From the NCBI GenBank assembly GCA_964499425.1, contig CAZCLD010000047.1, positions 1 through 10,856 on the forward strand: DNA of 10,856 nucleotides, given 5' to 3'. Source of the stretch: JAQBYK01 sp964499425. GTDB lineage: Bacteria > Patescibacteriota > Gracilibacteria > UBA1369 > LOWO2-01-FULL-3. Below are positions 1 through 6,260 of this stretch, piece after piece. A model generated the notes under the pieces. That model was given only the letters and a program-made list of their open reading frames with translations. It was not told where the DNA came from and did no database searches. Every line of letters starts with the position of its first letter. Position 1 is the first letter of the stretch. A program made the translations under genes and the position numbers.

Positions 1-1450
1 TCGGACAAATAGCTAAAATCTCATCTTCATGAGTAGCAGCCAAGGCAGTGACTGTTTTACCTAGACCTGGCTCATTGGCAAGAATTACACTTCCACCATT
101 CTTTCTGCTTTCTGCAATCTTATAAACACAATATTTCTGAAAAAACATCAACGCCTCCCCTTCTCTTATGAAAGGAAATTCCATAGCATGAATCTCTCTA
201 AAAAACTCAAGTACTTCTTTAAAAATGCTAATCACAAAGGGGTTATTTTGATCAGCGACCATCTTTCTCACATATGCTTCGCCTTCAGCAAAATTGCTGG
301 CAAATCGTTTGATCACAGACTCCTCGATGCACCGCCTAAATAAAGAGGCCTTTTGCTCATCTGCAGCTATGCCCTCTAAAGTCTCCTCTGAAATAGCTTT
401 CAAGAATTCCACCAAAGCATCTTCATCAATTGCCTCACCGGTCTGCTCAACAGTAAGAGTAGCAACTTCAGATCTCATTTCCTCTTCTTCATCATAGGCC
501 AAAATAACTATTTCATTCTCCTCACCAGGTTTTAGGATCACATCAAAACTGACCTCATCGCTACCATTGACTTTGATATCGCGATTCCAAGGGCCACGAA
601 CAAGAATGTATTTTGCACCTTCTGGCACAGAAACTGTCAAAGTAATATGCCCCTCTTCGGTTTCAGTTGGCACCTCAGAAATCATTTCAACTTCATCCAA
701 AACAGACACACATGAAGATATTAAACGATCCAATTTGGGCTCCCTTGAAGACTGTCTCAATCCTGAAAAACTAACATATACAATGCGATCCCTATCTCTT
801 TCGCTGATGTCTAATCCAGCAATGTCCAAAAAATAAGCCAACTTCTTGGGGTCATTTCCTAGGCCTGCCACGATATCCGAAAGACCGAGTCCTTCAATTT
901 GATTCTTCGCACCTTCATCAACGATTCGTCTTCTCTCGTCATCGGAAATAATACCTGATTCGTATCTGGCACTTAAATCAGACGGCAACCTTTCCCTTAA
1001 CAGTTCCCAATCAAATTCATCACCATCGGCAATTTCTCTCCTGAGGGCAGTTCTGATAGCATTAAAAAGTTGCTTATTCAGGCGCCTAATAGTCCCAGGG
1101 TTAAAGGGGTTTCCATCGTCAAGAATAGTATTTCTAAGTTCATCAGCGAGAATACTCCACTTTACAGATCTTCGATGGGCAATAATATCCGCTTCCAAAT
1201 TCTCTGCTCCTACGGAATTAAGCACGGCAGGAGCGAAGGTAGCGGCCGTTTCATCAAGTCTGCGGCAAAGATCATCCAAATCAGTAACTGAAAACGCATC
1301 ATCGTCAAGTTCACCAATAGTCTTAATAAGATGATCTCGAGTACGCACTAATATAAATTCGAGCATACCCCTCTTGCCTTCAGGGGCGCTAGCTAATTGG
1401 GCAGCCACAAACTGATCTATTTCGGACTCAATTATCTCGTTTATCCGCAT
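1..1450 (-). CDS. SNF2-type (SF2) helicase, N-terminal part; runs off left edge
   Basis: The frame is open for 483 codons from the ATG at 1448-1450 to the window edge, so the C-terminal part is missing. The last visible residues carry a Walker A/motif I of the SNF2 kind, about 455-467 (ILANEPGLGKTVT), preceded by FFQKY about 436-440, which fits the Q-motif position. This suggests a DNA-dependent ATPase of the SWI2/SNF2 family acting on DNA or DNA-protein complexes. The preceding 450 residues are not helicase. Residues 1-260 look mostly helical, acidic and charged. Residues about 268-337 look like a beta-sandwich with the alternating pattern of bacterial Ig-like domains (VNGSDEVSFDV, LKPGEENEIVILAYDEE). 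Residues 341-450 are helical. The start is supported by a consensus promoter ending 26 bases upstream, although no Shine-Dalgarno is visible. The helicase assignment rests on motif I and its context only, since motifs II-VI lie outside. It could be a defence or a repair helicase; the sequence here does not decide. Confidence 0.8.
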   Translation of the reverse strand, partial: MRINEIIESEIDQFVAAQLASAPEGKRGMLEFILVRTRDHLIKTIGELDDDAFSVTDLDDLCRRLDETAATFAPAVLNSVGAENLEADIIAHRRSVKWSILADELRNTILDDGNPFNPGTIRRLNKQLFNAIRTALRREIADGDEFDWELLRERLPSDLSARYESGIISDDERRRIVDEGAKNQIEGLGLSDIVAGLGNDPKKLAYFLDIAGLDISERDRDRIVYVSFSGLRQSSREPKLDRLISSCVSVLDEVEMISEVPTETEEGHITLTVSVPEGAKYILVRGPWNRDIKVNGSDEVSFDVILKPGEENEIVILAYDEEEEMRSEVATLTVEQTGEAIDEDALVEFLKAISEETLEGIAADEQKASLFRRCIEESVIKRFASNFAEGEAYVRKMVADQNNPFVISIFKEVLEFFREIHAMEFPFIREGEALMFFQKYCVYKIAESRKNGGSVILANEPGLGKTVTALAATHEDEILAICP

Positions 1451-1476
1451 AGGCTAATGTAAATCACAAGAGAGAT

Positions 1477-1504
1477 ATTATAAGGAAAAACAGGAAAATG
1501 TCAA
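1477..1504 (-). promoter_or_regulatory. Consensus sigma70 promoter for the SNF2-type gene
   Basis: On the minus strand TTGACA (1499-1504) and TATAAT (1477-1482) match the consensus at all twelve positions, with a 16-base spacer. Transcription would begin near 1470, giving a leader of about 20 bases before the ATG at 1450. Two GTAAATT direct repeats 10 bases apart (1525-1531 and 1535-1541) lie upstream and could be an upstream activating or UP-like element. Such a strong promoter usually needs a repressor, which fits the palindrome over the -35 box. Confidence 0.82.
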
Positions 1505-1520
1505 CCTGTTAAACAGGTTG
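1502..1520. promoter_or_regulatory. 19-bp palindrome over the -35 box, putative operator
   Basis: A perfect inverted repeat, CAACCTGTT / AACAGGTTG around one central base, overlaps the first bases of the -35 box of the helicase promoter. A further AACAGG half-site lies in the spacer at 1489-1494, so three half-sites cover the promoter. The position suggests a repressor site. Because the unrecognised gene ends at 1606 upstream and T-rich sequence follows the stem in the minus direction, the hairpin could alternatively act as its terminator. The T tract is interrupted, so I favour an operator. Confidence 0.55.
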
Positions 1521-1605
1521 GGCCAATTTACAGAAATTTACGCAATTATAGCCTCAACCTACTCCAGATTTCGTTATCGTCAAAGTCCCCCCCCAAGCGA
1601 GAGAC

Positions 1606-2496
1606 TCATTGCACCCAGCCCTCTGGCAAATCCTTAACTCGCTGAGGACGTTCTATTGGGGGCTCCTCAGATCTCTCTCTCTCCTCAATTAATTCTATCG
1701 CCCCCAGGGAAACACCTAAAGTTTGTAAAGCATTCCCAATATATTTTGTGTACAAAAATTCCTTCCGAGAAAGATCCTTTTGGATTACAGTCAAAAGCTC
1801 ACTCGGCAAAAGTATAAGCTGGTGTCCAAAGAGAGCATTCATCATTGCAAAGGCAGGAACAGATCCAATTTGTCCCAAACGCTTAGCTAGTCTATTGCCA
1901 TAATGTGCCATCTGTGCAGAGCTACCAGAAACCCTCGGCCATATTAGTTCCAATTTCTTTAACTCTAAAGCACTTGCTGCAAAACCGGTACAAAAGATCT
2001 TATCCATCTTTAAATAACGTTCCACTGAGGTGCGAAACTCCGTAGGCACAATATCCAAATTGAGATTCAAAGGCTCTAAACTGTTAATCGCTTGCGCTTC
2101 CAAAATAGGCCGACGAGCAGCTACACATTCTTCGTGATCAGCTAATGCATCGGTATGGACTTCATACTCAGCAGCAAATCTACCAGTTGTATCGTCCCAA
2201 GACTCCTCAAAAGACTTGTCCCATATCGGCCTATCAGGACAAGATTTCGGACCAGGTGGTACTGGAAATTTCTTGGGAAAAGCTACGGCTTTAGCCCCGG
2301 TATTAGTTGGCTCCTCGATCTCAGCTGGTGCGCCAGCACAAGCTGTCGCGCTAATCGCAGCAGATGTGCCAATACCAATCATCCTTACAGCCCTTTCAAC
2401 CGCAGGGTCAGATGCTGGACGGCTATAGCGTTGTCCCGCTCTCCAAGCCCACTCGAGAGGTCTAGGCAATCCCAAATTTGAGTTCAAAGCAAACAC
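1606..2496 (-). CDS. Unrecognised protein, probably exported or membrane-anchored
   Basis: I do not recognise a family. From the GTG at 2494-2496 it is 296 residues. Residues 39-52 (MIGIGTSAAISATA) are small and apolar and followed by Cys53-Ala-Gly, which resembles a weak lipobox or a short membrane segment preceded by Arg35 and Arg38. Residues 73-92 are proline-rich (FPKKFPVPPGP). Residues about 120-270 look helical and contain a hydrophobic patch at 213-233. The C-terminus is acidic/basic mixed and proline-rich. The start is uncertain. The frame is open upstream of the GTG and reads the hydrophobic stretch IVLCFFLVFAL across it, as a signal peptide would, but no ATG/GTG/TTG lies there; only an ATT at 2515-2517 could serve. 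An internal ATG (codon 39) is another option. It lies 22 bases downstream of the dihydrouridine synthase gene and is probably cotranscribed with it. Confidence 0.6.
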   Translation of the reverse strand: MFALNSNLGLPRPLEWAWRAGQRYSRPASDPAVERAVRMIGIGTSAAISATACAGAPAEIEEPTNTGAKAVAFPKKFPVPPGPKSCPDRPIWDKSFEESWDDTTGRFAAEYEVHTDALADHEECVAARRPILEAQAINSLEPLNLNLDIVPTEFRTSVERYLKMDKIFCTGFAASALELKKLELIWPRVSGSSAQMAHYGNRLAKRLGQIGSVPAFAMMNALFGHQLILLPSELLTVIQKDLSRKEFLYTKYIGNALQTLGVSLGAIELIEERERSEEPPIERPQRVKDLPEGWVQ

Positions 2497-2518
2497 GAGA
2501 AAGAAGCATAGAACAATT

Positions 2519-3589
2519 CTATTGTTTTGTCAAAATTTCTCGCACCTCCTGCAGATTGTTAGTCCTCATCAACCTCATCCTCATCTCTCTAGCTCCACTA
2601 AAGCCTTTGCAGTACCAAGCGAGGTGTTTTTTTATGTTATGAAAAGGCAGATGATTTAGCTGAGTAAAATATTTCGCATGCTCCAAAGTCGCGGTCATAC
2701 GATCTTCCTGCGAAATCTCGCAATTCTCATTCTCAGCGTCTTGCCCCTCAAAAAACCATGGATTTCCAAGGACGGCACGTCCGACTAGCACGCCATCAAC
2801 ACCATATTTGCTCACTTTCTCACGCGCATCATCCATAGATTTAACGTCTCCATTTCCGAGGAATGAAACACCATTATCCTTACAAATAGCAGCAGCTTTA
2901 GCTAAAACGTCCCAATCTGCTTGCCCCAAATATCCTTGTTTCAAAGTCCTACCATGCATCGTAATATTCGCAGGCTGCTCCACCAAAAGTTGTTTAGCCC
3001 ACTCCTCCGCCACTACTTTGTCATAGCCAATTCTTGTCTTAACTGAAACTGGAACGAGCTTTCTTTCGACCTCCTCAACACTTTCAAAACCTAAACACCG
3101 CATACGCAAATCCCTACAGGCACCAATAATATCCGGGTGCACACCCGCTTTCTCCAAACTAATCCCACCAGACCAATCTTTCACCGCTCGCTTAGTCACT
3201 CGGATCAATTCTTGCGCTAATTTTGGCGTTTTAATAAGCCCAGCACCACTCCCCTTTTTCGCAACTTTATTTGCTGGACAACCCATATTGATATCAATCC
3301 CATCAAATCCAAGCGAGCAAAGCATAACCGCACACTTATAGTAAGAATCAACTTCCACTCCATAAATTTGAGCGACTATGGGTCTCTCAATTTGACTATA
3401 CAAAAATGCCACCAACATCTGAGTAGCACCACGGGCCAGCCCTTCAACATTAGTAAACTCGGTCATCACAACAGAAGGACTACTGTGCTTACAAACCATA
3501 TACCTGAACGCAGCATCAGTCACCCCATCCATGGGTGCAAGTCCTACGACCGGCTTTTCCAAATTGTCCCAAAACCCTTTAAATAGCAT
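2519..3589 (-). CDS. tRNA-dihydrouridine synthase, DusB-like, with an internal insertion
   Basis: This is an FMN- and NADPH-dependent enzyme of the Dus family that reduces uridines in the D-loop of tRNA. Family marks in order: LAPMDGVTD (17-25, FMN binding), MTEF (42-45), QIYG (74-77), DINMGCP with catalytic Cys104 (99-105), VSVKTRIGYD with Lys184, HGRTLKQGYLGQADW from His212, GNGDV (245-249) and GVLVGRAVLGNPWFF (266-280). The C-terminal helical domain is short but present. Members usually run about 310-350 residues and go from the GSGAGL segment straight to the VKTR strand. Here roughly 40 residues (about 139-178, including HPDIIGACRDLRMRCLGFES) are inserted. The start is supported by AGGA about nine bases upstream. 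The gene follows the HNH gene by 17 bases. I am sure of the family; the subtype (DusB or another) is less certain. Confidence 0.93.
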   Translation of the reverse strand: MLFKGFWDNLEKPVVGLAPMDGVTDAAFRYMVCKHSSPSVVMTEFTNVEGLARGATQMLVAFLYSQIERPIVAQIYGVEVDSYYKCAVMLCSLGFDGIDINMGCPANKVAKKGSGAGLIKTPKLAQELIRVTKRAVKDWSGGISLEKAGVHPDIIGACRDLRMRCLGFESVEEVERKLVPVSVKTRIGYDKVVAEEWAKQLLVEQPANITMHGRTLKQGYLGQADWDVLAKAAAICKDNGVSFLGNGDVKSMDDAREKVSKYGVDGVLVGRAVLGNPWFFEGQDAENENCEISQEDRMTATLEHAKYFTQLNHLPFHNIKKHLAWYCKGFSGAREMRMRLMRTNNLQEVREILTKQ

Positions 3590-3606
3590 AATGGAGCCAT
3601 CCTACA

Positions 3607-4554
3607 CTATTTCTTAAACCTTTTCACCTTCTCATCAATTCTTGAAGATTTCGGGCGATCACGAAAATACCACTTCCAAGGTGGATCAGGTTCATTGGCA
3701 ATCAAACCATCATGCACTGCATCATGATGAGCCTGGCAAAGCGGAACAATAAAATCCGGATCGTGACTTTTAAAAATCGCATACCTCTTTTTGTGATGAA
3801 AATGCGTCCAAGGATTCTCGCAATTAGAAATCGGACAAATATCACCATATCTTCCACGAATTAATCTTTGAACATCCCTAGGAATGGATCTGGTTTTCGC
3901 ATTATGACCTTTTCTCGTTGCACAATCTACACACACAGACAGAATTATTTTTTCAGCCACACCCTCATCCCAAATTTCAAAAGCCTCATTCCAACTCAGA
4001 GCTTCTTTTCTATGATTCTCTAATTTTTGCTTAATCCTTCTAAGTTTTCGCATCACATCTATACTCAGGCGAAACCTGTAATTACTAAAAACTTGCCTAA
4101 CAACTTCATTGTTTTTCAATTCTTCGCCGGCGAAAATAGGTACTCTTTTGCCCTTAACATAGCCATTCAGGGTGGCGGATGAAGACCCTTTCACTACTTC
4201 TGCTAATTCCTCGTCATTCTCGGGCGTTGCAATCGGAACAACCTTTTCCAATTTGGTCCAGCCTTGCTTTCCAGATTCAAAAAGTCCCAATAACAAAGGT
4301 TTTCCCTCCAATTTTCTGCGCAAATTCAAAATCCTATCCACCGTTGCCTCATTCATCCCGGCTACTATCTTCGCATAATGATGAATCGAAGCAAATCCCT
4401 CGCTTTTGTACAATCGCCGGTTGAAAATTTCTGGCAAAAGACCAGCGAATTGTTTCAACCAATCTTTAGCGCTACCACCATATTGGCGTGCTAGAGCCAA
4501 AAGATCTTTATCCGAAAGATCCACGGGACTAATTTCCTTCTTCATTAATTGCAT
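3607..4554 (-). CDS. HNH-endonuclease-like protein with helical N-terminal domain
   Basis: The C-terminal part is a zinc-type HNH/beta-beta-alpha-metal nuclease module. It has Cys240 and Cys245, then His253-His254 (HFHHKKRYA), then PLCQAHHDAVHDG with Cys273, His276, His277 and His281. The paired CxxxxC and CxxHH are candidate structural zinc ligands, and the HH plus the later His are candidate catalytic/metal residues. RDVQRLIRGRYGDIC (226-240) precedes it as in a known family of bacterial HNH proteins that also have a helical N-terminal domain (here about 15-125, LYKSEGFASIHHYAKIVAG...) and a middle helical segment (159-205). Their role is unsettled: some lie in mobile elements, others are stand-alone. 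No methylase or integrase is adjacent, so a restriction role is not supported. ATG at 4554 is chosen because a TAGAAT box lies just upstream; Met4 (4545) is an alternative. No Shine-Dalgarno is visible. Confidence 0.87.
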   Translation of the reverse strand: MQLMKKEISPVDLSDKDLLALARQYGGSAKDWLKQFAGLLPEIFNRRLYKSEGFASIHHYAKIVAGMNEATVDRILNLRRKLEGKPLLLGLFESGKQGWTKLEKVVPIATPENDEELAEVVKGSSSATLNGYVKGKRVPIFAGEELKNNEVVRQVFSNYRFRLSIDVMRKLRRIKQKLENHRKEALSWNEAFEIWDEGVAEKIILSVCVDCATRKGHNAKTRSIPRDVQRLIRGRYGDICPISNCENPWTHFHHKKRYAIFKSHDPDFIVPLCQAHHDAVHDGLIANEPDPPWKWYFRDRPKSSRIDEKVKRFKK

Positions 4555-4560
4555 GCGATA

Positions 4561-4566
4561 ATTCTA
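4561..4566 (-). promoter_or_regulatory. Candidate -10 box for the HNH gene
   Basis: TAGAAT on the minus strand ends six bases before the ATG, so transcription would start at or within a base or two of the start codon, giving a leaderless mRNA. No convincing -35 box is seen at the correct distance, only A-rich sequence. This is a weak call. Confidence 0.35.
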
Positions 4567-4578
4567 CCAACCAAACAT

Positions 4579-4597
4579 TAAATTTTTCTAAATTTTT
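4579..4597. repeat. Tandem TAAATTTTT repeats, putative UP element
   Basis: TAAATTTTT occurs twice (4579-4587 and 4589-4597), 10 bases apart, one helical turn. It lies between the divergent HNH and ABC genes and directly upstream of the plus-strand -35 box, where UP elements bind the RNA polymerase alpha subunit. Phased A/T tracts also bend DNA. The repeat is read directly; the function is inferred from position. Confidence 0.5.
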
Positions 4598-4625
4598 TGT
4601 TAAATCTTCATGCACTTGCTACACT
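4597..4625 (+). promoter_or_regulatory. Putative promoter of the ABC exporter operon
   Basis: TTGTTA (4597-4602) and TACACT (4620-4625) are separated by 17 bases, each matching the sigma70 consensus at four of six positions including the key T/A/T of the -10. The predicted start near 4632 lies about three bases before the ATG at 4635, so the transcript would be leaderless. This agrees with the lack of a Shine-Dalgarno there. Confidence 0.5.
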
Positions 4626-4634
4626 TCAGCCATC

Positions 4635-5429
4635 ATGCAAAGTGCAATAACAGTCCATGGGCTTCACAAAACTTACGCTCCAAGTCCGGAGAGCAGAACA
4701 ACAGCAAATAGAAAAGGTACGCACGCTCTAAAAGGCCTCAATCTCGATATAAAGAAAGGAGAATTTTTTGCTCTCCTAGGGCCAAATGGTTCTGGCAAAA
4801 CAACTTTTATTAGTATTCTCGCGGGTCCAACCCTCAAGTCAAAGGGAACGGTTGAAATCCTGGGGCATGATATTGACACACATCGCGTTAAGACAAAATT
4901 CATGCTCGGTGTTGTGCCGCAGGAGATAAGCCACGACTCATTCTTTACAGTAAATGAAATTCTTGAGCTCCAATCTGGCTACTACGGCATCAAAAACAAT
5001 CAACCTCGGATAGATGAGATACTATCAAAGCTCGGGCTTAAGGATGAAAAACACACTAATAGTCGTGCTCTTTCAGGAGGAATGAAACGGCGCCTCCTCA
5101 TCGCAAAGGCCCTTGTCCACAACCCGGAAGTCCTCGTGCTCGATGAGCCAACAGCCGGAGTAGATGTAGAGCTCCGCCGAAGTCTTTGGAAATATATGAA
5201 ACAACTCAACAAAGAAGGCCTTACCATTCTTCTCACCACTCATTATTTGGAAGAAGCTGAACAGCTTTGTGAGCGCACCGCCATTATCCATAAAGGCAAA
5301 CTCGTAGCCCTCGACAAAACAGCAGAATTAACAAAGGAGAAAAAACTCGAAGATGTATTTGTTGAGCTCACCTACCAAAGCGATGGTTTAGAAAAAGAAC
5401 CGCCACCTAACAAAAGATCACATGGCTAA
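4635..5429 (+). CDS. ABC transporter ATP-binding protein (ABC-2 exporter, YadG-like)
   Basis: This is the cytoplasmic ATPase subunit that powers the permease encoded directly downstream. All ABC motifs are present: Walker A GPNGSGKTT (49-57), Q-loop Gln96 in VVPQE, signature LSGGMKRR (146-153), Walker B VLVLDEP with Glu171, D-loop and H-loop His203 (TTHYLEEAEQ). The stretches LSGGMKRR, TAGVDVELRRSLW and TTHYLEEAEQLCER closely resemble E. coli YadG of the DrrA-like group. It is shorter at 264 residues against about 308 for YadG as I recall it. After the ATPase core it goes almost straight to the terminal LEDVFVELT motif, so the small C-terminal beta domain is missing. Residues 15-28 (APSPESRTTANRKG) form a polar insertion before the first core strand segment. 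The last eight bases overlap the permease start, implying translational coupling. The substrate is unknown. Confidence 0.95.
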   Translation: MQSAITVHGLHKTYAPSPESRTTANRKGTHALKGLNLDIKKGEFFALLGPNGSGKTTFISILAGPTLKSKGTVEILGHDIDTHRVKTKFMLGVVPQEISHDSFFTVNEILELQSGYYGIKNNQPRIDEILSKLGLKDEKHTNSRALSGGMKRRLLIAKALVHNPEVLVLDEPTAGVDVELRRSLWKYMKQLNKEGLTILLTTHYLEEAEQLCERTAIIHKGKLVALDKTAELTKEKKLEDVFVELTYQSDGLEKEPPPNKRSHG

Positions 5430-6186
5430 TCCAAGAGGGACTTATACCCTCTTTAAAAGAGAAACAAAACGATTTATGAAGGTCTATATGCAGACCATTT
5501 TTGCACCGGTGGTTAGTAACCTTTTGTATTTTGCAGTTTTCGGACTTTCACTACGTAAAGCCATACCGACAGTAGATGGCGTAAGCTATCTGGCCTTCCT
5601 GATCCCTGGACTAATCGTATTGGGGATGATAAATAACGCTTTTCAAAATCCTTCTTCCTCGATGATTATCATGAAATTCCAGGGACTAATAGATGACATT
5701 ATGACTATCCCACTGAAACGAATAGAGCTCCTCATCGCCTTCATAAGCTCCGCAGTTTTGCGTGCCTCCATAATAGGCGTGATGACTTATTTCACGGCGA
5801 TATTTTTTGTAGATTTTAGCTATACCTCAATTCCAATAATCATAATTGCAACAACATTGATATCACTCTTCTTTGCTTTTCTAGGGCTACTCACAGGGAT
5901 TTGGGCGAGTGAATTTGAAAGAATAGCATTCCTCCAAAATTTTGTAATGATGCCAATGATATTTTTAGGTGGAGTATTTTATCCAGTCTCAGATTTGCCA
6001 CCATTATTCCTAAAAATCTCTTTATTCAATCCAATCGTGCACATGATAAATTTGGTGCGATATGGATTCACGGGAATCATTGAAATACCAATTTTCACCA
6101 GTTTTGCAGTACTTGGATCCATGACTCTTGTCATAGGTCTAATTACATACTTCGTTTTACGAAGCGGCTGGAGGCTGCAGAATTAA
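5422..6186 (+). CDS. ABC-2 type permease (YadH-like)
   Basis: This is the integral membrane partner of the upstream ATPase, forming an exporter in the cytoplasmic membrane. Its 254 residues have about six membrane segments: roughly 24-44, 55-75, 105-130, 135-160, 170-190 and 228-250. A short amphipathic N-terminus (LFKRETKRFMKVYMQ) precedes them. Family marks are AFLIPGLIVLGMINNAF (53-69), MKFQGLIDDIMTIPL (79-93), LGLLTGIWASEFERIAFL and LGGVFYPVSDLPP (about 181-194), and NPIVHMINLVRYGFTGI. These match the ABC-2 membrane family and in particular YadH. The start overlaps the ATPase gene by eight bases and lacks a clear Shine-Dalgarno, so reinitiation after the upstream stop is likely. The substrate cannot be read from sequence; related systems export drugs, lipids or glycans. 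Confidence 0.94.
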   Translation: MANPRGTYTLFKRETKRFMKVYMQTIFAPVVSNLLYFAVFGLSLRKAIPTVDGVSYLAFLIPGLIVLGMINNAFQNPSSSMIIMKFQGLIDDIMTIPLKRIELLIAFISSAVLRASIIGVMTYFTAIFFVDFSYTSIPIIIIATTLISLFFAFLGLLTGIWASEFERIAFLQNFVMMPMIFLGGVFYPVSDLPPLFLKISLFNPIVHMINLVRYGFTGIIEIPIFTSFAVLGSMTLVIGLITYFVLRSGWRLQN

Positions 6187-6187
6187 T

Positions 6188-6219
6188 ATGTGCGACAGAA
6201 TGAAATTCTGCTCGCGCAT
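6188..6219. terminator. Long hairpin at the convergent junction
   Basis: A 14-base-pair stem with a GAA triloop, one bulged base (6211) and one G-T pair (U-G in RNA) runs from 6188-6201 to 6205-6219, two bases after the permease stop and 25 bases from the his operon stop. Lying between convergent genes, it could end or protect transcripts from both sides. No run of T follows on either strand, so it is not a canonical intrinsic terminator. It could instead be a REP-like 3' stabiliser. Confidence 0.5.
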
Positions 6220-6260
6220 CGGCCAAGGCTAAATGTATCTCAGTCATGAATCTGTCGCAC
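6190..6260. repeat. 10-bp inverted repeat spanning the his operon 3' end
   Basis: GTGCGACAGA (6190-6199) is repeated exactly inverted as TCTGTCGCAC (6251-6260). The first copy is part of the junction hairpin and the second lies in the last codons of hisIE. The two pairings use the same bases and so exclude each other. Confidence 0.5.

Noticed and set aside
294..1291. Plus-strand open frames at 294-497, 567-836 and 1070-1291
   Set aside because: They lie antisense to the helicase frame, lack recognisable domains or ribosome sites, and are Ser/Lys-rich shadow translations.
1502..1520. SOS/LexA box (CTGT...ACAG) at the helicase promoter
   Set aside because: The spacing between CTGT and ACAG is three bases, while the proteobacterial LexA site needs eight; the Gram-positive GAAC-N4-GTTC is absent.
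1587..1594. Run of eight C as a phase-variable tract
   Set aside because: It lies between genes, 11 bases past a stop codon and about 80 bases from the next promoter, so slippage would not change a frame or promoter spacing.
2155..2481. Plus-strand open frames over the unknown protein (2155-2481 and 2216-2428)
   Set aside because: Antisense to a longer frame; no recognisable features. The minus frame fits the operon direction and spacing.
3607..4554. HNH protein plus SNF2-type helicase as one restriction or defence system
   Set aside because: A tRNA-modification gene and an unknown gene lie between, the helicase has its own promoter, and no methylase or other defence partner is seen.
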